A DNA stretch of 49,830 bases from Nonomuraea wenchangensis (GTDB taxonomy: Bacteria; Actinomycetota; Actinomycetes; Streptosporangiales; Streptosporangiaceae). The notes under the pieces are model-generated. The model was not told the origin of the DNA. It ran no database searches and worked only from the letters and a program-made list of their open reading frames with translations. The DNA is taken from assembly GCF_900111685.1 (NCBI RefSeq), contig NZ_FOHX01000007.1, positions 1-49,830 on the forward strand, read 5' to 3'. Every line of letters starts with the position of its first letter. Within the stretch, counting starts at the first letter, position 1. Below, piece after piece: positions 1 to 9,006 of this stretch. The position numbers and the translations under genes were made by a program.

Positions 1-277
1 AGGCGGCCTTCCACCGCAGATCACAACGCAGCGCCAGCGCCGCCTCCGGGTCGGAGTGGTGCAGCAAGGCCTGCAACACCAGCACACACGCCAGTTCCTG
101 CGGCGGGATGCTCGGCCGGCCATCGGTCGCGGCGTACAGGTCGGCGAACATCTCCTCGGGAAACAGCTCATCGCGATGCTCGGCCAAGAACGCGTACACG
201 CTGCCTGCCGGGATCAGCTCCCGGCAGGTGCTCCACACATCCGGCCCTACCGGCCGTGCGGGACGATGCCCCATCAT
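1..277 (-). CDS. IS1182-like transposase, N-terminal part (runs off the window edge)
   Basis: About 92 codons are open from an ATG at 277 to base 1, so only the amino-terminal part is visible. The translation begins MMGHRPARPVG and continues through FLAEHRDELFPEEMF, DLYAATDGRPSIPPQE and QALLHHSDPEAALALRCDL. These segments are characteristic of the N-terminal DUF772-type region of IS1182/IS5-related DDE transposases. An adjacent second ATG (274) and no strong ribosome-binding site leave the start uncertain by one codon. The DDE catalytic core lies outside the window, so activity cannot be judged. The gene points away from mtnA and its start is about 110 bases from the mtnA start, so the insertion probably occupies the former mtnA promoter region. 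Confidence 0.8.
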   Translation of the reverse strand, partial: MMGHRPARPVGPDVWSTCRELIPAGSVYAFLAEHRDELFPEEMFADLYAATDGRPSIPPQELACVLVLQALLHHSDPEAALALRCDLRWKAA

Positions 278-345
278 GCTGCCCAGCCTGAACCTCGGCC
301 TACATGATCGGAAGTCTGACCAGCAACATCATCAGAAGGCTCCTA
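1..345 (-). mobile_element. End of an IS1182-family insertion sequence, outer boundary uncertain
   Basis: The transposase start at 277 implies that one IS terminus lies between about 280 and 387. A CCTAGG palindrome at 343-348 is a plausible target or junction, but only one end is inside the window, so neither the inverted repeat nor the target duplication can be confirmed. The right boundary given is an estimate. Confidence 0.4.
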
Positions 346-387
346 GGGCCGGACCTTGGGGCCGCCCGACCCGTTAACGTTTCTGCC

Positions 388-1325
<938 letters not shown>

Positions 1326-1404
1326 GCAAATCAGCCAACTCCGGGACCTGTCCGCGTATCCCTTGTTACGCTCAGTATTCCCCGCACTAGTCTCGGAGTT
1401 CGTC

Positions 1405-2181
1405 TTGGCCATCGACCTGGTGTCACGGCGCGACTGGAACGCCCGCGCCCCCCGCGGCGACTACTCACAGCTCGACTCCACCAAAGGCGTGAAGGTGCAC
1501 TACACCGGCGGCAGAGTCGAGCCCGGCATCGTCGGCGACCACGGCGCGTGCGCGGCTCTGGTGCGCTCCATCCAGGCCTTCCACATGGAGGGCAACGGCT
1601 GGGTCGACATCGGCTACTCCTTCGTGGCCTGCCCCCACCGCAAGGTGTTCGAGGGGCGCGGCCTGCACCACCTGCCCGCCGCCAACGGCCCCGGGCTCAA
1701 CTCCGGCCACTACGCGGTGCTCGGCCTGGTCGGCAACACCGGGCTCGTGCAGCCCACCGACCAGATCCTGCACGCCATCCTCGACGCCGTCGAGCACGTA
1801 CGCGCCCGCGGCGGCGCCGGCAAGGAGATCAAGGGGCACCGCGACGGCTACTCCACCGACTGCCCCGGCGAGCCCTTGTACTCCTGGGTGCGGCGGGGCG
1901 CGCCCCGGCCGTCGGGCGGAGGGGAGCCGCCTCCGTCCGGGCCGGTCGCGCCGCCGTTCCCCGGGCGGCTGCTGTCCTACCCGCCGGTCATGCGGGGCGA
2001 GGACGTACGCACCTGGCAGAGCCGCATCCGGCAGCGTGGCTTCGACCTCGACGCCGACGGCGCGTACGGTCCCGACTCGCGCGCCGCCTGCATCGCCTTC
2101 CAGCGGCGGCAGGGCATCGCCGACGACGGCGTGGTGGGCCCGCTCACCTGGCGGCTCACCTGGGAGGCCCCGCAAAGCTGA
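1405..2181 (+). CDS. N-acetylmuramoyl-L-alanine amidase (PGRP fold) with peptidoglycan-binding domain
   Basis: Two domains are visible. An N-terminal Amidase_2/PGRP-type zinc amidase (about residues 1-160) carries KVHYTGG (first zinc His), an HMEGNGWVDIGYSF segment typical of these enzymes, and GHRDGYSTDCPG, whose His and Cys are the other zinc ligands. A Pro/Gly/Ser-rich linker follows, then a C-terminal PG_binding_1 domain with DVRTWQSRIRQRGF, DADGAYGPDSRAACIAFQ and DDGVVGPLTW. The enzyme should cut the bond between MurNAc and L-Ala of the stem peptide. I chose TTG 1405 (MAIDLVSRRDWNARAP) because GGAG stands 7-8 bases upstream; an earlier TTG at 1363 has no such site. No classical signal peptide is visible from this start, which is odd for a wall enzyme. 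The distance to mutA suggests independent transcription. Confidence 0.85.
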   Translation: MAIDLVSRRDWNARAPRGDYSQLDSTKGVKVHYTGGRVEPGIVGDHGACAALVRSIQAFHMEGNGWVDIGYSFVACPHRKVFEGRGLHHLPAANGPGLNSGHYAVLGLVGNTGLVQPTDQILHAILDAVEHVRARGGAGKEIKGHRDGYSTDCPGEPLYSWVRRGAPRPSGGGEPPPSGPVAPPFPGRLLSYPPVMRGEDVRTWQSRIRQRGFDLDADGAYGPDSRAACIAFQRRQGIADDGVVGPLTWRLTWEAPQS

Positions 2182-2228
2182 TCAGGGTGTCGGGGGCCCC
2201 TGGGGTGCTGGTTCCGACCGGTTCCGCC

Positions 2229-2234
2229 TACTAT
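2229..2234 (+). promoter_or_regulatory. Probable -10 box for leaderless mutA
   Basis: TACTAT fits TANNNT and ends 7 bases before the mutA ATG. No ribosome-binding site lies between, so the transcript probably begins at or within a base of the start codon. No good -35 is visible. Confidence 0.4.
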
Positions 2235-2241
2235 CCGAGAC

Positions 2242-3978
2242 ATGGAACTCGCAGCGGGGTTCACGCCCAAGACCCGGGACGACTGGCGGGAGCTGGCGGC
2301 GGCCGTCCTGCGCAGGTCCGGGATCGAGGCGGGCTCGCCCGAGGAGGCGCTGTCCACCTCCACCTACGACGGGCTGACGATCGCGCCCCTCTACGACCTG
2401 GACGACCTGCCCGGTGACCCCGGGCTGCCCGGCGCGCCGCCGTACGTGCGGGGCACCCGCACCGTCCCCGGCTGGGACGTCCGGCAGCGGCACGCCGCGC
2501 CCGACCCCGAGGCGGTGCTGGCCGACCTGGAGCACGGCGTCACCTCGTTGTGGCTGGTCGTCGGCGACGGCGCGATCCCGCCGGAGTCGCTGGCCGTCGT
2601 GCTCAAGGACGTGCTGCTCGACCTGGCCCCCGTTGTGCTGGAGGCGGGCGGGCGCACCCGCGAGGCCGCGGACGCGCTGCTCGCGCTGGCCGCCGAGCGC
2701 GGCGTCGCGGTCTCGGGCAACCTGGGGGGCTCCGGCGCGGCCGGGGCGGAGCTGGCGGTGCGCTGCGCCGCCGACTTCCCGGGGCTGCGGGCCGTCACCG
2801 TGGACGCCACCCGCTGGCACGACGCGGGCGGTGGCGACGCCGACGAGCTGGGCTGCTCGATCGCGCGGGGCGTGGCCGAGCTGCGCGAGCTCACCGGGGC
2901 CGGGCTCTCGGTCGAGCAGGCGCTGGGGCAGATCGAGTTCCGGTACGCCGCCACCGACGACCAGTTCGCCACCATCGCCAAGCTGCGCGCCGCCCGGCGG
3001 TTGTGGGCCAGGGTCGCCGAGGTGTGCGGCGCGCCCGAGCACGGCGGCCAGCGGCAGCACGCGGTCACCAGCTCGGCCATGATGACCGTCCGCGACCCGT
3101 ACGTGAACCTGCTGCGCACCACCGTCGCCTGCTTCGCCGCCGGGGTCGGCGGGGCCGAGGCCGTCACCGTGCAGCCGTTCGACGCCGCGCTCGGCCTGCC
3201 GGACTCCTTCTCCCGCCGCATCGCCCGCAACACCCAGGCCCTGCTGCTGGAGGAGGCGGGCCTGGCCCGCGTGCTCGACCCCGCGGGCGGCTCCTGGTAC
3301 GTCGAGCGCCGCACCGCCGACCTCGCCGAGCGGGCGTGGGCGTGGTTCCAGGAGATCGAGGCCGCCGGCGGCGCCGACGCGGCCGAGGAGCTGACCGCCG
3401 CCCGGGTGGCCGCCACCCGCGAGCGGCGCGCCGCCGACCTCGCCCACCGCCGCTTCCCGATCACCGGCGTCAGCGAATACCCCGACCTCGCGGAACCGCC
3501 CGTACGGCGCGGCGGGAACGGCATCGCCACACCGCGCTACGCCGAGGAGTTCGAGGCGCTGCGCGACCTCGCCGAGTCGCGGCCGGAGCGGCCCAAGGTG
3601 TTCCTCGCCACGATCGGGCCCGTCGCCGCCCACACGGCGCGGGCCGCGTTCGCCGCCAACCTGTTCCAGGCCGGTGGCTTCGCGACCGAGACCGCCGGGC
3701 CGGGCACCGACCCCGAACAGATCGCCACCGCCTTCGCCGTCAGCGGCGCCCGCGTCGCCTGCCTGTGCTCCAGCGACCGGCTGTACGCCGAGCACGCCGC
3801 CCCCGTGGCCGCCGCGCTCCGACGGGCGGGGGCGAGGCGGGTGTGGCTCGCGGGCCAGGGCGGGCACGAGGACGTGGACGGCGTGGACGGCACCGTGCAC
3901 GCCGGCTGCGACGCCCTCCATGTGCTGCGCACCACCTATGACGACGTGCTCGGCGACGACCTGGGGGTGACCCGATGA
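2242..3978 (+). CDS. mutA: Methylmalonyl-CoA mutase small subunit
   Basis: This is the non-catalytic beta subunit (578 residues) of the adenosylcobalamin-dependent mutase that interconverts methylmalonyl-CoA and succinyl-CoA in propionate, odd-chain and branched-chain metabolism. The barrel domain shows STYDGLTIAPLYD near the start, GAPPYVRGTR, AVTSSAMMTVRDPYVN, SFSRRIARNTQALLLEE and DPAGGSWYVE. The C-terminal flavodoxin-like domain (from about residue 450) lacks the cobalamin DxHxxG motif, as expected for the small subunit. The ATG start has no ribosome-binding site but a TACTAT box just upstream. The stop overlaps the mutB ATG by four bases, which implies a translationally coupled mutA-mutB operon. 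Length and order match other actinobacterial mutases. Confidence 0.95.
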   Translation: MELAAGFTPKTRDDWRELAAAVLRRSGIEAGSPEEALSTSTYDGLTIAPLYDLDDLPGDPGLPGAPPYVRGTRTVPGWDVRQRHAAPDPEAVLADLEHGVTSLWLVVGDGAIPPESLAVVLKDVLLDLAPVVLEAGGRTREAADALLALAAERGVAVSGNLGGSGAAGAELAVRCAADFPGLRAVTVDATRWHDAGGGDADELGCSIARGVAELRELTGAGLSVEQALGQIEFRYAATDDQFATIAKLRAARRLWARVAEVCGAPEHGGQRQHAVTSSAMMTVRDPYVNLLRTTVACFAAGVGGAEAVTVQPFDAALGLPDSFSRRIARNTQALLLEEAGLARVLDPAGGSWYVERRTADLAERAWAWFQEIEAAGGADAAEELTAARVAATRERRAADLAHRRFPITGVSEYPDLAEPPVRRGGNGIATPRYAEEFEALRDLAESRPERPKVFLATIGPVAAHTARAAFAANLFQAGGFATETAGPGTDPEQIATAFAVSGARVACLCSSDRLYAEHAAPVAAALRRAGARRVWLAGQGGHEDVDGVDGTVHAGCDALHVLRTTYDDVLGDDLGVTR

Positions 3979-6128
3979 TCCCGGACTTCTCCTGCGTACC
4001 GCTCAACGGCCTGGCCAAGGAGCCGGGACGGCGGCCCGAGCCGGACGGCGAGATCTGGGAGACGCCGGAGGGCATCGCCGTCAAACCCCTCTACACCGAG
4101 GGCGACCTCGACGGGCTCGACTTCCTGCGCACATATCCCGGGGCGGCGCCGTACGTGCGCGGGCCGTACCCGACCATGTACGTCAACCAGCCGTGGACCG
4201 TCCGCCAGTACGCGGGTTTCTCCACCGCCGAGGACTCCAACGCCTTCTACCGGCGCAACCTCGCGGCCGGTCAGAAGGGCCTGTCGGTCGCGTTCGACCT
4301 GGCCACGCACCGCGGCTACGACTCCGACCACCCGCGCGTGGCGGGCGACGTCGGCATGGCCGGGGTCGCCATCGACTCCATCTACGACATGCGTCAGCTC
4401 TTCGACGGGATCCCGCTCGACCGTATGTCGGTGTCGATGACCATGAACGGTGCCGTCCTGCCCATCCTGGCCCTCTACATCGTGGCCGCGGAGGAGCAGG
4501 GGGTGAAGCCGGAGCAGCTCACGGGGACCATCCAGAACGACATCCTCAAGGAGTTCATGGTCCGCAACACCTACATCTATCCGCCGGCCCCCTCGATGCG
4601 CATCATCTCCGACATCTTCGCCTACACCAGCGAGAAGATGCCGAAGTTCAACTCCATCAGCATCTCCGGCTACCACATCCAGGAGGCCGGGGCCACCTGC
4701 GACCTGGAGCTGGCCTACACCCTGGCCGACGGCATGGAGTACCTGCGGGCCGGGGTCGCGGCCGGGCTCGACATCGACGCGTTCGCGCCGCGGCTGTCGT
4801 TCTTCTGGTGCATCGGCATGAACTTCTTCATGGAGGTCGCCAAGCTCCGCGCCGCGCGGCTGTTGTGGAGCCGCATCGTCAGGGACATGGGCGCCGAGAA
4901 CCCCAAGTCGCTGGCGCTGCGTACGCACAGCCAGACCTCCGGCTGGTCGCTCACCGCGCAGGACGTGTTCAACAACGTGGCCCGCACCTGCGTCGAGGCG
5001 ATGGCGGCCACGCAGGGCCACACCCAGTCGCTGCACACCAACGCCCTGGACGAGGCCCTCGCGCTGCCCAGCGACTTCTCCGCGCGCATCGCCCGCAACA
5101 CCCAGCTCCTGCTCCAGCAGGAGTCCGGCACCACCCGCGTCATCGATCCGTGGGGCGGCTCCTACTACGTCGAACGGCTCACCCACGACCTCGCCGAGCG
5201 GGCCTGGCAGCACATCGAGGAGGTCGAGGCGGCCGGCGGCATGGCCAAGGCCATCGAGGCCGGGCTGCCGAAGCTGCGGATCGAGGAGGCCGCCGCCCGC
5301 GCGCAGGCCCGCATCGACTCCGGGCGGCAGCCGGTGATCGGCGTCAACAAGTACCGGACCGGCGACGACCAGGTCATCGACGTGCTCAAGGTCGACAACA
5401 GCGCGGTCCGCGGCCGGCAACTGGAGAAGCTGGCCCGGCTGCGGGCCGAGCGGGACGCCGACGCGGTACGGCGCGCTCTGGACGCGCTCACCGCGGCCGC
5501 CGCCGATCCGCGGCCGGGGCTGGAGCACAACCTGCTCAAACTGTCGGTGGACGCCGCCCGCGCCAAGGCGACGGTGGGGGAGATCTCCGAGGCGCTGGAG
5601 CGGGTGTTCGGGCGGCACGCCGAGCGGGTCCGTACCATTTCAGGGGTGTACCGCGACGAGTCCGGCCCCGCCGAGAACATCGAGCGCGCGCGCCGCGCCT
5701 GCGCCGAATTCGAGCGGGCCGAGGGGCGTCGTCCGCGCATCCTGGTCGCCAAGATGGGCCAGGACGGGCACGACCGCGGCCAGAAGGTGATCGCGACGGC
5801 CTTCGCCGACCTCGGCTTCGACGTGGACGTCGGCCCGCTGTTCCAGACGCCGGAGGAGGTCGCGCGTCAGGCCGTGGAGGCCGACGTGCACGTGGTCGGC
5901 GTGTCCTCGCTGGCCGCCGGGCACCTGACGCTGGTGCCCGCACTGCGCGAGGCGCTGGCCGGACTCGACGCCGGCGACATCATGATCGTGGTCGGCGGCG
6001 TCATCCCGCCCGGCGACCACGACGAGCTGCGTGCCGCGGGCGCGTCCGCGATCTTCCCGCCGGGCACGGTGATCGCCGACGCCGCGCTCGGCCTGCTGGA
6101 GCAGCTCAGCCGGCGGCGCACAGCGTGA
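3975..6128 (+). CDS. mutB: Methylmalonyl-CoA mutase large (catalytic) subunit
   Basis: Catalytic alpha subunit, 717 residues. The substrate-binding barrel has GPYPTMYVNQPWTVRQYAGF, AFDLATHRGYDSDHPRV, SVSMTMNGAVLPILA and GWSLTAQDVFNNV. The C-terminal B12 domain has KMGQDGHDRGQKVIA, containing the DxHxxG lower-ligand His, followed by VHVVGVSSLAAGHLTL and the VVGGVIPPGDHDEL tail. It pairs with MutA, whose stop overlaps its start. Its last 23 bases overlap the 3' end of the convergent kinase-like gene, so read-through on either strand would produce antisense RNA. The partner chaperone gene meaB lies 1.7 kb downstream on the same strand, beyond that kinase gene. Confidence 0.97.
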   Translation: MIPDFSCVPLNGLAKEPGRRPEPDGEIWETPEGIAVKPLYTEGDLDGLDFLRTYPGAAPYVRGPYPTMYVNQPWTVRQYAGFSTAEDSNAFYRRNLAAGQKGLSVAFDLATHRGYDSDHPRVAGDVGMAGVAIDSIYDMRQLFDGIPLDRMSVSMTMNGAVLPILALYIVAAEEQGVKPEQLTGTIQNDILKEFMVRNTYIYPPAPSMRIISDIFAYTSEKMPKFNSISISGYHIQEAGATCDLELAYTLADGMEYLRAGVAAGLDIDAFAPRLSFFWCIGMNFFMEVAKLRAARLLWSRIVRDMGAENPKSLALRTHSQTSGWSLTAQDVFNNVARTCVEAMAATQGHTQSLHTNALDEALALPSDFSARIARNTQLLLQQESGTTRVIDPWGGSYYVERLTHDLAERAWQHIEEVEAAGGMAKAIEAGLPKLRIEEAAARAQARIDSGRQPVIGVNKYRTGDDQVIDVLKVDNSAVRGRQLEKLARLRAERDADAVRRALDALTAAAADPRPGLEHNLLKLSVDAARAKATVGEISEALERVFGRHAERVRTISGVYRDESGPAENIERARRACAEFERAEGRRPRILVAKMGQDGHDRGQKVIATAFADLGFDVDVGPLFQTPEEVARQAVEADVHVVGVSSLAAGHLTLVPALREALAGLDAGDIMIVVGGVIPPGDHDELRAAGASAIFPPGTVIADAALGLLEQLSRRRTA

Positions 6129-7758
6129 GCGTGACCGACCGCTGGACGACGACCGGGGACGTGATGCGTAGCGTGACGCGGCGCGTGGCGCCCTCGGGCG
6201 GCGGGTCCGCCGTCAGGGCCCGCGGTGAGGTCAGGTAGCGCTGGCCGTTCCCGGGGATGAGCGTGGAGGCGGTCGCGCCCGCGGGCGCGCCGTCGACCAG
6301 CCATGCGTAGCGGATGGTCAGCGGGCCGCCGGTGCGGGCCGCCAGAGCCCGTACGGTGACCTCGCCGGGAGCCCAGCAGCCGGCGTCGCCGTCGTTCCTG
6401 GTGCCGTACGGGCGCAGGCGGGTGACCTGGAGGCGGGCGGGGCCCGGGTCGGTGGCGCGGCTGCTCTCCGGCGGGGCGGCGGCGGGCGCGGAGGGCGGAG
6501 GCTCGGCGGGGGTGAGCCAGACGATCGCGGCGGCCAGGACCGGCACGAGGATGCCCGAGACGGTCGTGATGAGCGCCATCTTGACACGCCTTCCCCTGCT
6601 CCTGGGAGCAGCCGGGGCGTCGCCGGTGACGAGGACGTCCACGAACGCCGACCGCTGCCCGTCCTCGACCCGCGGCTGCCCGGCGCGGTGGAACGCCATC
6701 CAGTCGGCGGGGGGAGCGGTCGCCCGCGCCTGACCGGGATGCGCGGAGGCCGCGAAGGGCCGCACCAGGAGCGTCCCGGTATCCGTCGCCCGGAGCGGGC
6801 TCTCCGCCATCGGCGAGGGATCACCCGGCGCCGCGAGCGGGCCGGGTGGATCTCGATGCGGGAGGTGGGGATCCAGGGGCAAGGTGTGTGGGTCCGGGGG
6901 TGGGGTGTGTGGTGCTCGGAGGGGGATGCTCGGGGGGCGGAAGTCCTGGGTGGCGGCTGGGGTGGCGAAGTCGTCGTCAGGGGCGGGGGTGGCGCCGGTG
7001 AGGCGCAGGAGCACTTCACGCATGGTCGGCCGGGCCGCCGGATCCTTGGCCAGGCAGGCGGTCACCACCTCGCGCAAGGGAACGGGCAGCCCGTCCAGCC
7101 GCGGCTCGCCGCGCAGCACCCGCTCGGCGACCTCGGCCGGGGAGCCGTCCCCGAAGGGCGGCACTCCGGTGGCCGCGAACCCGACCACCGCGCCCCAGGC
7201 GAACACGTCGGCCGGCGCGCCGCCCGGCAGCCCGGCCACCTGCTCGGGCGCCAGATACGCGGGCGCACCCCCGCCGCCCGCCACCGGCCCGTACGACCCC
7301 GCGATCCCGTAGTCGGCCACCCGCGCACCGCCGGGCACCAGCAGCACGTTGGCCGGCTTGAGCGCCAGATGCGCGACGCCAGCCTGGTGCAGGGCGTTCA
7401 GCCCGGTCGCGACGGTGGCGGCGAGCCGGGGCAGCTCCGCCGCCGGGGCGGGCGCGGCCTGCTCCAAGGTGGGCCCGTCCACGTACTCGCGCACCACGTA
7501 CGGCCGCTCGCCGGTCGCCACGTCGAGCACCCGCGCCAGGCACGACGGCGGCGCCATCCACCGCGCCACGGCCAGCGCCCTGACCAGCCGCTCCCGGTCG
7601 GCCGGCCCCTCGGGCAGCAGCTTGACGACGACCGGCCTGCCGTCGTGCGCCCGGCCGAGGTAGCCGCCGCCGTGGCCCCCCGCGCCGAGCCGCCCGACGA
7701 GCCGATAGGGTCCGGCGGCAGCCGGGTCGCCCGCACGCAGCGGTTCGACATCAGGCAT
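6106..7758 (-). CDS. Membrane Ser/Thr kinase-like protein, probable pseudokinase
   Basis: A 550-residue protein with a Hanks-type kinase fold at residues 18-265, a low-complexity Pro-rich linker, one membrane span near residue 390-410 (around ITTVSGILVPVLAAAIVWL) and an outer domain of about 110 residues ending TLCAAG. The Gly loop is LGAGGHGGGYLG and the ATP lysine is K46 (PVVVKLL). The catalytic-loop HRDLKPxN reads HLALKPANV, so the catalytic Asp is Ala132. DFG is DYG (D149 kept), and APEQ and CLAKDPAARPT are present. It probably binds nucleotide but may not transfer phosphate. The outer domain is unlike PASTA repeats and I do not recognise it. The gene lies between mutB (convergent, 23-base overlap) and meaB (divergent), which hints at, but does not prove, a link to the mutase. 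Confidence 0.85.
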   Translation of the reverse strand: MPDVEPLRAGDPAAAGPYRLVGRLGAGGHGGGYLGRAHDGRPVVVKLLPEGPADRERLVRALAVARWMAPPSCLARVLDVATGERPYVVREYVDGPTLEQAAPAPAAELPRLAATVATGLNALHQAGVAHLALKPANVLLVPGGARVADYGIAGSYGPVAGGGGAPAYLAPEQVAGLPGGAPADVFAWGAVVGFAATGVPPFGDGSPAEVAERVLRGEPRLDGLPVPLREVVTACLAKDPAARPTMREVLLRLTGATPAPDDDFATPAATQDFRPPSIPLRAPHTPPPDPHTLPLDPHLPHRDPPGPLAAPGDPSPMAESPLRATDTGTLLVRPFAASAHPGQARATAPPADWMAFHRAGQPRVEDGQRSAFVDVLVTGDAPAAPRSRGRRVKMALITTVSGILVPVLAAAIVWLTPAEPPPSAPAAAPPESSRATDPGPARLQVTRLRPYGTRNDGDAGCWAPGEVTVRALAARTGGPLTIRYAWLVDGAPAGATASTLIPGNGQRYLTSPRALTADPPPEGATRRVTLRITSPVVVQRSVTLTLCAAG

Positions 7759-7867
7759 GAGGGGAGTGACTCCTGTGACGGCTGAGACGGGAACCCCAGC
7801 ACCATACTGGCAAAGTCAACGTTTGTCAGAAGACATGATGATCAAAAGGAAGAAAGAGGTGCGGGGC

Positions 7868-8830
7868 GTGCACTCGCTGGAGGATTACGCCGACGGCGTC
7901 CGGGCGGGCTCACGTACGTGGATCGCCCGCGCGATCACGCTGGTCGAGTCCACCAGGCCCGACCACATGGCCCTGGCCCAGCGGCTGCTCGTCGAGCTCA
8001 CCCCGCTCACCGGCCGCGCCCGCCGGATCGGCGTGTCCGGCGTGCCGGGCGTGGGCAAGTCCACGTTCATCGACGCGTTCGGCACGATGCTGACCGGCGA
8101 GGGGCACAAGGTCGCCGTCCTGGCCGTGGACCCGTCCTCAACCCGCACCGGCGGCAGCATCCTCGGCGACAAGACGCGCATGTCCCGGCTGGCCGTCGAT
8201 CCCGCGGCCTTCATCCGGCCCTCGCCCACGTCGGGGACGCTGGGCGGGGTGGCCAAGGCCACCCGGGAGGCGATGGTCGTGGTGGAGGCGGCCGGGTTCG
8301 ACGTGGTGCTGGTGGAGACCGTCGGCGTCGGCCAGTCGGAGACCGCCGTGGCCGACATGGTGGACACGTTCCTGCTGCTCACGCTGGCCCGTACCGGTGA
8401 CCAGCTCCAGGGCATCAAGAAGGGCGTGCTGGAGCTGGCCGACGTGATCGCGGTCAACAAGGCCGACGGCGAGTACCAGCTCCCGGCCAAGAAGGCGGCC
8501 AGGGAGCTGGCCGGCGCGCTGCGCATGCTGCGCTCCGACAGCACCCCGCCGCCCGTGCTGACCTGCAGCGGACTGACCGGCGACGGCCTGGAGAAGCTGT
8601 GGCGGCACGTCGTGGCGCACCAGGAGTCGATCGACCTGCCCACCAAGCGCCGGGCCCAGCAGGTCGGCTGGACGTGGACGATGGTCCGCGAGCGGCTGCT
8701 GGCCGAGCTGCGCGACGACCCCGAGGTGGCCGCCATCAAGGACGAGGTGGAGCGGCAGATCCTGGACGGCACGCTGACCCCGGCGCTCGCCGCCGACCGG
8801 CTCCTCTCGGTCTTCAAGCGCCCCTGCTGA
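7868..8830 (+). CDS. meaB: Methylmalonyl-CoA mutase-associated GTPase MeaB (ArgK/MMAA family)
   Basis: G3E-type P-loop GTPase (320 residues) that loads and protects adenosylcobalamin on methylmalonyl-CoA mutase. Walker A is GVPGVGKST. VAVLAVDPSSTRTGGSILG, TRMSRLAV, VETVGVGQSE and the NKAD specificity motif follow in family order, and a C-terminal helical dimerisation arm ends LLSVFKRPC. I chose GTG 7868 (MHSLEDYADGVRAGSR) because GAAAGAGG stands eight bases upstream; an in-frame ATG at 7835 would add MMIKRKKEVRG. The mutase genes mutA-mutB are just upstream on the same strand, separated by the opposing kinase gene. The TGA stop lies inside the first copy of a 20-bp tandem repeat. Confidence 0.94.
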   Translation: MHSLEDYADGVRAGSRTWIARAITLVESTRPDHMALAQRLLVELTPLTGRARRIGVSGVPGVGKSTFIDAFGTMLTGEGHKVAVLAVDPSSTRTGGSILGDKTRMSRLAVDPAAFIRPSPTSGTLGGVAKATREAMVVVEAAGFDVVLVETVGVGQSETAVADMVDTFLLLTLARTGDQLQGIKKGVLELADVIAVNKADGEYQLPAKKAARELAGALRMLRSDSTPPPVLTCSGLTGDGLEKLWRHVVAHQESIDLPTKRRAQQVGWTWTMVRERLLAELRDDPEVAAIKDEVERQILDGTLTPALAADRLLSVFKRPC

Positions 8831-8907
8831 GGCGAAGGCGGCCCTGCTGAGGCGAAGGCGGCCCTGCTGAGGCGAAGGCGGCCCTGCTGAGGCGAAGGCG
8901 GCCCTGC
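8822..8907 (+). repeat. 20-bp tandem repeat, four copies, starting at the meaB stop codon
   Basis: Four perfect copies of CCCTGCTGAGGCGAAGGCGG (first base of copies 2-4 read as GCCCTGCTGA in phase) run from 8822 to 8900, with a partial fifth copy to 8907. The meaB TGA is inside copy one. The copies have no internal differences, which suggests recent expansion or slippage. Confidence 0.9.
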
Positions 8908-8938
8908 CACCTCCTGAGACCCTGCCACCTCCTGAGAC
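8903..8938 (+). repeat. 18-bp direct repeat, two copies
   Basis: CCTGCCACCTCCTGAGAC occurs twice back to back (8903-8920 and 8921-8938), directly after the 20-bp array and sharing its CCTG junction. The two arrays together fill most of the meaB-tetR spacer. Confidence 0.9.
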
Positions 8939-8991
8939 AAGGACGCCGCCGTCCCGCGTGAGCTCACCGGCGCGCGCTTCCTGGCCGCGCG

Positions 8992-9000
8992 TGCTAGATT
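8992..9000 (+). promoter_or_regulatory. Extended -10 promoter for leaderless tetR
   Basis: TGC followed by TAGATT (8995-9000) forms an extended -10 element. Exactly six bases separate it from the ATG at 9007, so transcription would start at the A of the start codon. No ribosome-binding site precedes this ATG. Confidence 0.55.
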
Positions 9001-9006
9001 TTGGCC

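Noticed and set aside
7763..7773. GGAGTGACTCC palindrome between the kinase-like gene and meaB
   Set aside because: Five-base arms with a single central base can occur by chance in a spacer of about 110 bases, and it partly overlaps the kinase ribosome-binding region; not strong enough to call an operator.
8822..8938. Tandem arrays as a CRISPR locus
   Set aside because: Units are adjacent with no unique spacers, and no cas gene is present. The same applies to the 21-bp array at 33130-33297, which is coding.
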